A stretch of DNA of 64,000 nt from Sphingobacteriales bacterium. GTDB lineage: Bacteria; Bacteroidota; Bacteroidia; Chitinophagales; LD1. The position numbers and the translations under genes were made by a program. This document shows, in pieces, positions 41,436 to 49,867 of the stretch; position 1 is the stretch's first letter; each line of letters begins with the position of its first letter. The notes beneath the pieces were generated by a model. The model was given only the letters and a program-made list of their open reading frames with translations, was not told the DNA's origin and did not search any database. The DNA lies in NCBI GenBank assembly GCA_018262795.1, contig JADFDM010000004.1, forward strand, positions 123,155-187,154, read 5' to 3'.

Positions 41436-41705
41436 GTTACTTTTTGAATTGATGTGGGCGGACCGGACGGAGCCCTCCAAAAGTTTCCCGGTATTAGGAG
41501 CTCTTAAATGGTTTTTAGTTTCCCTAAGTAACTCTGTCATTAGGGTAAATGAAAAAATATTAAACATTACAAAGAACCTCTATAAAGTAAACGACTCCCT
41601 GACCGACTCTCCTTCTGCAAGCGAAAAACATCAATTATTCCCGCCAATGTTTCTCAAAATAATCGTTTGCACAATTATAGCTATAACGCTTTTAAATTTA
41701 AAAGT

Positions 41706-43046
41706 ATGGCGCTAAATATAAATTTCAATTTGAAAAATGGAAAACTTGCTAATGAAAGACCTATTAACCTTATAGCAAGATGGAATAACAGAAAACTGGT
41801 TTACTCTACACAAGAAAAAATTTTATCAAAACATTTCGAAACGGAGAAAGGAAAAAGGTATTTCCAAAGAGCAAACTCATCCTTAGCAGGCTTTTCTGAA
41901 TTGAACGCAAGATTGGATTACATTGAATCAACTGCTAATACTGTTTACAGAAAATTTTTAAACGACCAACATCGAATTCCCGAACCAGAAGAGTTTAAGA
42001 AACGTTTGGACGTTGTTTTAAGAAACGGGCAGGAAGAAGAGAAGAAGAACATGATGGAGTTCATCAAGTTTTTTATTGAGAATGCAGAAAAGAAAATAAA
42101 CAGAGATACTGGAAAAAAACTTGCCGTAGAAACTTTAAGGAAGTATAGGAACACTTTAAAACGACTTGAAGAGTTTTCCTCTCTCTATCGTGTAAAAGTA
42201 GATTTTGAAACTATTGACTTGAATTTTTACAATAAGTGGATAGAATACTTAACTATAGATCTACAGCTTTGCAATAATACTATAGGAGGATATACAAAGA
42301 CGCTGAAAGTATTTCTAAATGAAGCTACCGACCTCGGACTAAACACCAACCTAACTTTCAGAAATAAAAGGTTCAAAGTGCTTACTGAAAAAGTTCACAA
42401 AATCTATCTGAACGAAAATGAGCTTATTGAAATTTACAACCTCGACTTATCCGAAGATAAGAGATTGGGGCGGGTAAGAGATTTGTTTCTCGTTGGATGC
42501 TGGACAGGATTTCGCTTTGGTGACCTTGTGAACATTGCACCTGAGAATATAATCGGAAATAAAATCTCTATTAAAACCCAAAAGACGGGAGAGGTTGTAG
42601 TAATACCCCTTCATTGGATGGTTAAAAATATAATGAAATGCTATACAGACTATCCCAATTCGCTTCCTCCGGCAATCTCTAATACCAAAATGAACAAATA
42701 CCTGAAAGAAATTGCTTCTCAGGTTCCTTGTTTGCAAGATAAAGTGCAGTCAAATATTACAAAAGGAGGGAAACTACATACTGAAACAAGGTGTAAGTGG
42801 GAATACGTTACAGTCCATACAGCGAGAAGAAGTTTCGCAACAAATCTTTATCTCGAAGGAATTAGTTCGTTAACCATAATGAAATTGAGTTCCTGGAAAT
42901 CGGAAAAGGTGTTTTTATCTTACTTGAAAGCATCTGCCGAAGACAATGCCAATCTTTTACAAAAGCACTGGTCAGAAAAAGAAAAAGCCGGAGGCGTCTT
43001 GGAACAACAAAACTTATCTCCACATCAACCGCAGCTAACAAGATAA
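41706..43046 (+). CDS. Tyrosine-type site-specific recombinase/integrase
   Basis: N-terminal arm/SAM-like region; catalytic-type GCWTGFRFGDLVNI, VTVHTARRSFATNLYLEGIS, and C-terminal LSYLKAS; ATG at 41706. Confidence 0.92.
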   Translation: MALNINFNLKNGKLANERPINLIARWNNRKLVYSTQEKILSKHFETEKGKRYFQRANSSLAGFSELNARLDYIESTANTVYRKFLNDQHRIPEPEEFKKRLDVVLRNGQEEEKKNMMEFIKFFIENAEKKINRDTGKKLAVETLRKYRNTLKRLEEFSSLYRVKVDFETIDLNFYNKWIEYLTIDLQLCNNTIGGYTKTLKVFLNEATDLGLNTNLTFRNKRFKVLTEKVHKIYLNENELIEIYNLDLSEDKRLGRVRDLFLVGCWTGFRFGDLVNIAPENIIGNKISIKTQKTGEVVVIPLHWMVKNIMKCYTDYPNSLPPAISNTKMNKYLKEIASQVPCLQDKVQSNITKGGKLHTETRCKWEYVTVHTARRSFATNLYLEGISSLTIMKLSSWKSEKVFLSYLKASAEDNANLLQKHWSEKEKAGGVLEQQNLSPHQPQLTR

Positions 43047-43049
43047 CAA

Positions 43050-43805
43050 ATGAGAAATTCGAAATTGCATTTGATAGGAACCTTCGACACTTACGAAACT
43101 GATGATATACCAAACGCAAAATCTGAATTGCTTCAACTTTTAAATAAACTAGATAAATGGACTTGTGATATTGTTATAGTTCAAAGCGAAGCCGGTAATG
43201 GTTCTACGCATCTACTCCATGCAGCGCTAGTAGAAATTGAAAAGCAAGGAAGACACGCTACGTTTACATACTCCCAGCGACTTTTACAAGCACAAGAATT
43301 TTACTGCACAGAAAAAGGAAGGTTTGTCTATGACGCACGAATACAAGTAAAGACGGAATTTTTTCTGATAGATGGTTGCCACTATTGCGAATCGAAGCCG
43401 GTTTATTACAACTACTTTGTTGGACTTTTAAGGTCTTCAATTAAGCGAGGTGTAAAAATTATTCTTTCAGCAAGGACAGGAAGTTTTATGCAGTTGATTC
43501 AAGATTTTCCGAACTATCATGTTGTTACTTCTGAATTTCCTACTGCTCTACCTCTCTATAATATCATACACATATTGTTCACTTCACACCAGGAATACTG
43601 GAAAGATTTTCTACTAACAGAAGAAACGCAAGTAAGAGCAGTTTGCGCGTTTGCAAATCAATCTTACAATTCGGTGAGACTTTTAGAAACTATGGTATTA
43701 ACGTTTCTCGCAAGTCTCTACCTTGGGAAAATAAAATTGCAAAACGATAACATAGAACCTGTGATTAAAGAATATGTAAACACATTTATTATCAAATATG
43801 GTTAA
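43050..43805 (+). CDS. DnaA/Hda-like ATPase-fold protein with degenerate Walker A
   Basis: VIVQSEAGNGSTHLLHAALVEIEKQGRHATFTYSQRLLQ...FFLIDGCHY resembles the DnaA GxGKTHLLHA...LLIDD layout but lacks the P-loop Lys. Confidence 0.5.
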   Translation: MRNSKLHLIGTFDTYETDDIPNAKSELLQLLNKLDKWTCDIVIVQSEAGNGSTHLLHAALVEIEKQGRHATFTYSQRLLQAQEFYCTEKGRFVYDARIQVKTEFFLIDGCHYCESKPVYYNYFVGLLRSSIKRGVKIILSARTGSFMQLIQDFPNYHVVTSEFPTALPLYNIIHILFTSHQEYWKDFLLTEETQVRAVCAFANQSYNSVRLLETMVLTFLASLYLGKIKLQNDNIEPVIKEYVNTFIIKYG

Positions 43806-44100
43806 GCAAGTTATACTGACTATTCCTATTCAGGAATTTGAAACGATCATCCGCGACTGCGTTCGGAGTGAACTAAAAAATAACAAAGGTGAACCTCCAA
43901 AAGCCGAAACAGATTTCATACGTGCAAAGGAAGCGGCAGCAATGCTGAAAATCTCCAGACCAACATTGGCTAAATTCACCCGCAACTCGCTCCTGAAAGT
44001 TTACAGAATCGGTCGTACTATTCGCTACAAAAAGGACGAAATAGAAAAAGCTGTTGAGCCAATCCGTGTTATAAAACATTCAAGACTCCAGGTTGGCTAA
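43798..44100 (+). CDS. Helix-turn-helix (MerR/excisionase-like) protein
   Basis: DFIRAKEAAAMLKISRPTLAKFTRNSLLKVYRIGRTIRYKKDEIEKAVEPI. Confidence 0.85.
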   Translation: MVKQVILTIPIQEFETIIRDCVRSELKNNKGEPPKAETDFIRAKEAAAMLKISRPTLAKFTRNSLLKVYRIGRTIRYKKDEIEKAVEPIRVIKHSRLQVG

Positions 44101-44298
44101 ATGGCTATGGAGAACTCAAAAAGCAACCGCAGATTAAAAGTTTATCCTAAATACAGGTTAGGTAATTCCAAGACGGTAATGGTGCCAGAGATACGATTAT
44201 GCGGTAAGTGGCTTCGAGAATTAGGGTTTCAATCCGGGCATACAATCAATATAGAAACAGAAGAAAGAAAGATTACGATTACGATATGTAGCTATTGA
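44101..44298 (+). CDS. SymE-like toxin-family protein
   Basis: RRLKVYPKYRLGNSKTVMVPEIRLCGKWLRELGFQSGHTINIETEERKITIT matches the SymE pattern (AbrB-like fold). Confidence 0.75.
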   Translation: MAMENSKSNRRLKVYPKYRLGNSKTVMVPEIRLCGKWLRELGFQSGHTINIETEERKITITICSY

Positions 44299-44710
44299 TA
44301 ATTATGAAGAAAAAACCAAAAACGAACAAAAGGCTTTTACTTTTACATCAAATGAAATGCGTATAGAAACATAAAAGAGTTATCATAAAGAGATAGCGTA
44401 GCTTACTGATTCTTGTCTTGAAAACAACCAAATTTATAATGTGCAAGGAACAGTTTGAATACGCACCCTTTGGGGTGTGGCTTCATTCTTTGTTCGTGCA
44501 CAAGGGGCTTGGTTGTCCTTCAAGACCGAATGTAAGTCTGAGGTTCACGCCCCTCTTGTTTTATAGCAAACCCGCCATTGAAACTCTGGCAACATTAGAA
44601 TGTATGTCGAACAATAAAAGAGAGTTCATCAAGAAAAGTCGTCCGCCTAATCGTTTTCAAAAAACTTAGAAGCAGCCAAAAAATTTTATTCAAATCAAAA
44701 AAATTAAAAC

Positions 44711-45730
44711 ATGAAAAAAATCACAGTAATACTTCTTTGCATTTTATCCATCACCTTAAATGCACAAAGACAGTTAGAGATAATTACGAAAAACACGATG
44801 GATGGACAAAAATCTGGGATGGTAGACAAAGTTACGAGAGATACAATTTTAAAAGTTGTTTACGATAAAATCAATACTTACTCAGAAGGGTTTCTTGACG
44901 TTCAACAAAACAATAAGTGGGGAATAGTTGATGCTGGCGGTAAGACTATTTTACCTTGCAATTACAATTACATCCAAAACGTTCATGATGGAAGATTGTT
45001 CGCGGCTCTCACAGATAAATTTGCCCTATTCGATAACACCGGCAAAAAACTTACTGATTACATTTTTGATTACGCCTCCTTTTTCTCAAACGGAGTTGCG
45101 CTGGTTCAAATGAATGGGAATCCTTCAATTGGAGCTATAAACAAAGCCGGAACTTTGATTATCCCATGTAAGTTTAGTAAGAACGATCCGATAAAGAACG
45201 GGATAGTGACTTTATACACGGATAAATGGGAAACTTTTAAAACTTATAATGTTGTTCAGTTTGGAAAAGTAATTGATCAGGTTAATGTAGGAACTACCCT
45301 CAACATTCCAATCATATTCAACAATAAAGGGAAGGTGATTTATAAAAGTGTTCGTGATGAATCGGTACACATAACTGATGCCTCAATAATTGTCACAACT
45401 AAAACGTTGGGATGGAATGAACACATCAGTCAAATGATAGATAGCTCCGGAAAGATACTAATCCCATATGAAGACAATAAGTATTTAGAGGTTGATGACT
45501 ATTGGATTCAGGTTCATAGCAAAACTGGCGTAGGTCTTATTGGATTAGATGGAAAAGAAATTTTGAAGTGTAAGTTCGGAAGTATTATCAAAGCGGGAAT
45601 GAATTACAGCGACAGAGAACTATTGGAAAAAAATTGGTATGAGGTGCATTTCAGAGATGGAAACGATTTCTTTTACATTGATACAAACGGAAAATGTGTG
45701 GAGTATAAAGATGTTAAGTGCCCAGAATAA
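44711..45730 (+). CDS. WG-repeat-containing secreted protein
   Basis: Signal peptide; NNKWGIVDAGGKTILPCNYNYIQN, GAINKAGTLIIPCKF, GLIGLDGKEILKCKF repeats. Confidence 0.8.
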   Translation: MKKITVILLCILSITLNAQRQLEIITKNTMDGQKSGMVDKVTRDTILKVVYDKINTYSEGFLDVQQNNKWGIVDAGGKTILPCNYNYIQNVHDGRLFAALTDKFALFDNTGKKLTDYIFDYASFFSNGVALVQMNGNPSIGAINKAGTLIIPCKFSKNDPIKNGIVTLYTDKWETFKTYNVVQFGKVIDQVNVGTTLNIPIIFNNKGKVIYKSVRDESVHITDASIIVTTKTLGWNEHISQMIDSSGKILIPYEDNKYLEVDDYWIQVHSKTGVGLIGLDGKEILKCKFGSIIKAGMNYSDRELLEKNWYEVHFRDGNDFFYIDTNGKCVEYKDVKCPE

Positions 45731-45931
45731 GACATAACAAACAACATTATTTCGTCAAAATCAAAAACATGAAAATCATACTGCAGAAGCAAATGGAATG
45801 TAGAACGGTATCTAACGTGTTTCAAGTCAGATATGGGGTAAGTAAAAAAATAAAAACTTGACTATCAAAATTTAAAAATTCCAAATGTCGTTGTTTAAGA
45901 ACTTCAACTTGAAAACCTACAATGAAATATT

Positions 45932-45960
45932 ATACAAATGAGCCAATGGCTCATTTGTAT
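45932..45960. repeat. 29-bp perfect palindrome (14-bp arms, single central base)
   Basis: atacaaatgagccaatggctcatttgtat; nested within outer caacttga (45905-45912) and tcaagttg (45968-45975). Confidence 0.9.
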
Positions 45961-46556
45961 TTATAAGTCAAGTTGCCAATGCTATCTGTAGTAAGTTGTA
46001 ACTGTTTCCTTTAATATCTCACTGCCAGCTAGCATTTTATTTGTTTTTCTTATTCTGCTTCATTAAATCTTTGCTCTCAATCCTCTTTCATTTACAGCCA
46101 TACTGACCGCACTGACTTGTTGGCTGTTTTTGTTTGATAGAGGCATTTGAGTGGCTGTGTCCGTTGGGCGGAGCCCGCTAACACTTCTTGAATATGCTGA
46201 CAATTTAGCAGAAGGTATTGATGCTTAATTTTGGTCGAAATTTTTTTTCCCATTAAGAACCTCGCGCTATAAAGTGCAGCACACGGTCGCCATCCGAAAC
46301 GCCCCCCCCTTGGGGTTGCCGTTGGCCTTTGGCACTGGCTTCTTAATTGATGTATAGCTGCCTATATGAAAAGGCAGTTACATCAAAGCTCAAATCTCGA
46401 AATTATCCTTCCTGGGTTGAATTTCGATTTTGAAATTCATAAGAAAAAGCCTCCGTAGTTTTTTAATCCTTCTCATAATCATCAGCAGGCTGGTAAAAGA
46501 TAGCTGAGCTAAAAAGTTTATGAGCGTTTTTATTACTAACAAAAAATAAAATCAAA

Positions 46557-46850
46557 ATGAAAAAGAAAGATTACTACCCGGATTTATACTGTATGGACTG
46601 CGGCAAGAAGATAGGCAAGAAACGAACCGGTCAACTCCACAACGTAACAATGTTTCGTGACAAGATGGTGAAAGCAACCGGACATCTAAACCTAATCATC
46701 TGCGACAAGTGCGGAGAAAAAATGTTTTCTGCATTATCAAAGACACCTTTTAACAGGAAGTATGGTATATGGCTCTCGACACCTCATCCCGATAAAAAAC
46801 AAGAACGTTGGGATACTGTATTTGAGATAAGTAGAGGTCACAGTGCTTAA
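46557..46850 (+). CDS. Small putative zinc-binding protein
   Basis: CMDCGKKIGKK and ICDKCGEKMF paired CxxC motifs. Confidence 0.6.
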   Translation: MKKKDYYPDLYCMDCGKKIGKKRTGQLHNVTMFRDKMVKATGHLNLIICDKCGEKMFSALSKTPFNRKYGIWLSTPHPDKKQERWDTVFEISRGHSA

Positions 46851-46872
46851 TTTTTAAATAAGCAAAATTCTC

Positions 46873-47172
46873 ATGCCTCAACATCAGGTATCACAGATTT
46901 ACTCCGAAAAGGAGTTGAGAGAAATCTTTAGGGAGGAACTCCGAAACGGGTTAAACATTTATTTCGGCAACCTTCCTAAAGATACTTCGGATTTTATCGG
47001 GACTAAGGACGCCCAAAAAATATTAGGCATCAGTAGTCCTACAATGACGAAGTATGTGCGTATGGGTTTTTTGAAACGGTATAGGATTGGGCACACTTAC
47101 CGATATAAAAGGGATGAGGTAATCAAATGCTTACAGTCAATGCCGTCCGTGAAACATTCAAGAAATAATTAA
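46873..47172 (+). CDS. Helix-turn-helix (excisionase-like) protein, paralogue of 43798..44100
   Basis: DFIGTKDAQKILGISSPTMTKYVRMGFLKRYRIGHTYRYKRDEVIKCLQSMPSVKHSR. Confidence 0.85.
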   Translation: MPQHQVSQIYSEKELREIFREELRNGLNIYFGNLPKDTSDFIGTKDAQKILGISSPTMTKYVRMGFLKRYRIGHTYRYKRDEVIKCLQSMPSVKHSRNN

Positions 47173-47196
47173 ACAAACTTTTAAAAATTAAACTTT

Positions 47197-48672
47197 ATGA
47201 ACAACGAAATAGAAAACGTAAAATTTACTGAAATTTTTGCGCCCGAAATTGATTTTGAAGAAGAAGAGGGTACTGGGAGAATTCAACCAGAAAAAATGGT
47301 TGAGCATGTGAATGAACAGATAGAGTACACTCGAGCGGAAATAATGACCACCGAAAACGAGTTTCCGCTAAATGTACTCCCATTACCGCTTCAGGCAATA
47401 GTAAAAGATACGCATGAAAATCTTGGTTTCCCCGTAGATTTTATCGCAGGGGGAATTCTGTTTGCTGCATCTGGTGCTATTGGCAATACCTATGGGGTCG
47501 AAGTGAAGCGGGATTACGTTGAGAGTGCTTCCATTTTTATTGTTCTTGTTGGTCCGGTAGGCTCGAATAAAAGCCATCCGATGAAATATGGCATTAAACC
47601 CATAAGCGATGAAGACCAAATATCTTACTCTCAATACGAAAATGATAAGGAAACTCATAAACGCAATATGGAATTGTCAAAAAAGGAACGAGAGGAGGAA
47701 GGAATTCAAGATCCAAAACAACCTATTTGGAAGCAACATATTGTCTCCGATGCGACATTAGAAGCATTATTTGAAATACATCATCATAACAGACGTGGCG
47801 TGATTTATTACGTGGATGAAATAATTGGATTGTTTAAAAATTTCAATCGCTATAACAAAGGTAGTGACCAAGAAACTTTTTTAAGTCTCTTCAATAACAA
47901 CCCAATAAACATTTCTCGTAAATCTTCTGATCCAATTTTTCTTACAAAGACTTTTATATCCATAGGCGGAACCATACAAAATGGTGTATTAGTCCAATTG
48001 GCTAAAAATAATCGCCTCGAAAATGGATTAATAAGTAGAATACTTTTTGTAAAACCTAATGGAGTAAAAAAAATGCCTTGGAGTAAATCCAGTCCAAAGG
48101 AGCAAACCTATGAAAGTTACAAAGCGATAATTTTGAGGCTACTGAGTTTACCATGTAGGTATGATGAAACATTAACCCCAACTCCCCGAATACTTCGGTT
48201 TACACCCGAAGCCAAAGAAAGTCTTTATTCATGGCAACGGGATAACGCTACAAAGGTTAATACAGCAGAGACAGAAACCATAGCTGGGATATTTAGTAAG
48301 TTAGACATCTATGTTTCTAGGCTCGCTTTAATATTACACTTATTGACATGGTCTAGCGGGGAAGATAATGGTCAGCCCATTGACCAAATCGGAGTTACAG
48401 CAACCGAGGGTGCTATCAAGTTAGTTGAATATTTTCGAGAGTGTGCTTTACAAGTCAACTCAATTATTTCCAACGATAATCCTCTTGATAAGCTTACGGT
48501 TGACAAGCGACAACTTTATGAGGCATTACCAACAAAATTTACGACCGGTGAAGGTCTTGTAATAGCAATTCAGCTAGGAATCCCCGAAGACACTTATCAA
48601 AAGTGGTTAAAACGTGAGGTAGGAAATCTCTTCAAAAAACCTAAAAAAGGGGAGTATGAAAAAATTGTTTAA
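47197..48672 (+). CDS. DUF3987-like domain protein (mobile-element primase/helicase-like)
   Basis: FPLNVLPLPLQAIVKDTHENLGFPVDFIAGGILFAASGAIGNTYGVEVK...VGPVGSNKSHPMKYGIKPI...VYYVDEIIGLFKNFNRYNKGSDQETFLSLFNN. Confidence 0.8.
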   Translation: MNNEIENVKFTEIFAPEIDFEEEEGTGRIQPEKMVEHVNEQIEYTRAEIMTTENEFPLNVLPLPLQAIVKDTHENLGFPVDFIAGGILFAASGAIGNTYGVEVKRDYVESASIFIVLVGPVGSNKSHPMKYGIKPISDEDQISYSQYENDKETHKRNMELSKKEREEEGIQDPKQPIWKQHIVSDATLEALFEIHHHNRRGVIYYVDEIIGLFKNFNRYNKGSDQETFLSLFNNNPINISRKSSDPIFLTKTFISIGGTIQNGVLVQLAKNNRLENGLISRILFVKPNGVKKMPWSKSSPKEQTYESYKAIILRLLSLPCRYDETLTPTPRILRFTPEAKESLYSWQRDNATKVNTAETETIAGIFSKLDIYVSRLALILHLLTWSSGEDNGQPIDQIGVTATEGAIKLVEYFRECALQVNSIISNDNPLDKLTVDKRQLYEALPTKFTTGEGLVIAIQLGIPEDTYQKWLKREVGNLFKKPKKGEYEKIV

Positions 48673-48753
48673 CCCATTATCAATTACGGCAATTAGGGCA
48701 GTTAACGCTTCCTTATTGCCGCAATTGCCATAACTGACAGCTAAAAATTAACT

Positions 48754-49749
48754 ATGAATGAACATCGCTACACACTAGAGTCCTATATACGCAAAGCAAT
48801 CCGGATTCGCTGCACCATATGTCAAGATAGTAGAAAGACCTTTACGCGCTATGTTGACACTGAGACCGGAGAATACTTGGCGGACCATGTTGGCAAATGC
48901 AGTCGGGAAATTAAGTGTGGTCATCACTACCCACCCATCGAGTTTTTTAAGGAACCTAGAGTAATACCTGTTGACGAAGCAAACCTTTTTGGAAGACCTT
49001 CTAAAAAGGTCTCTATTAACGAACATCCGGAAACTAAATCGTCTATTGATAGTTCAATATTTCAGGGAAGTCTGAAACATTATGAATTAAACAAACTGGT
49101 CAAATTTTTAGAAACCCGTTTTGGCAAGTCGGTAGTTAAAAATTTGGTTGAAAAATATTACATAGGTTCTTCAAAGCATTGGAATGGAGCTACGGTATTC
49201 TGGCTGGTGGATGGAGATAATCAAATACGAAGCGGTAAAGTAATGCTATATGATCCGACCACTGGCAAAAGGGTAAAAAAGCCACGTAATAAAATCAATT
49301 GGGTGCACTCGGTTTTGGATCTAAAAGGCTTTAAAGTGGAACAATGCTTATTTGGTGAACATTTGCTTAACGGTAATTCCAAGCCAATTGGAATTGTTGA
49401 GAGCGAGAAAACAGCGCTTATTGCAAGCGTTTATTTACCTCAGTTGACCTGGTTAGCAACCGGAGGTCTCTCAAATCTAAATGAGCGTGTTTGCAAACCA
49501 CTCACCGGACGCAACGTTTGCTTATTTCCGGATGTCCAAGGATTTCAGAAGTGGAGCGATAAGGCAAAAAAACTTTCAGGAATTACAAATTTTAAAGTCT
49601 CCGATCTGTTAGAAAAAAATGCTTCTGAACAAGAACGCGAGCAAGGATTAGATTTAGCCGATTATTTACTCAGATTTGATTACAGAGATTTTTTAAAACT
49701 TCAGAATCTGGAAATTGAACAACCGGTGACTGCCAGTATTGCCTTGTAA
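48754..49749 (+). CDS. DUF6371/Toprim-like mobile-element protein
   Basis: N-terminal Cys/His region (CTICQDSR...CSREIKCGHHYPP), IGIVESEKTALIASVYLPQLTWLATGGLSNL, VCLFPDVQGFQKW. Confidence 0.75.
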   Translation: MNEHRYTLESYIRKAIRIRCTICQDSRKTFTRYVDTETGEYLADHVGKCSREIKCGHHYPPIEFFKEPRVIPVDEANLFGRPSKKVSINEHPETKSSIDSSIFQGSLKHYELNKLVKFLETRFGKSVVKNLVEKYYIGSSKHWNGATVFWLVDGDNQIRSGKVMLYDPTTGKRVKKPRNKINWVHSVLDLKGFKVEQCLFGEHLLNGNSKPIGIVESEKTALIASVYLPQLTWLATGGLSNLNERVCKPLTGRNVCLFPDVQGFQKWSDKAKKLSGITNFKVSDLLEKNASEQEREQGLDLADYLLRFDYRDFLKLQNLEIEQPVTASIAL

Positions 49750-49867
49750 TTCCAAGTGATACCCAACCGAATTCTGTACCGACACCTCCACATCATGTAA
49801 TTCTGAGATTTATTGTCCCCCATAAATTTTCGGGTTAAGGTTCGAGTCCAAGTTGGGTTGTGACTAT

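Noticed and set aside
44418-44669. 83-aa ORF between SymE-like and WG-repeat genes
   Set aside because: Overlaps hairpin-rich sequence with no protein signature; treated as possible structured RNA.
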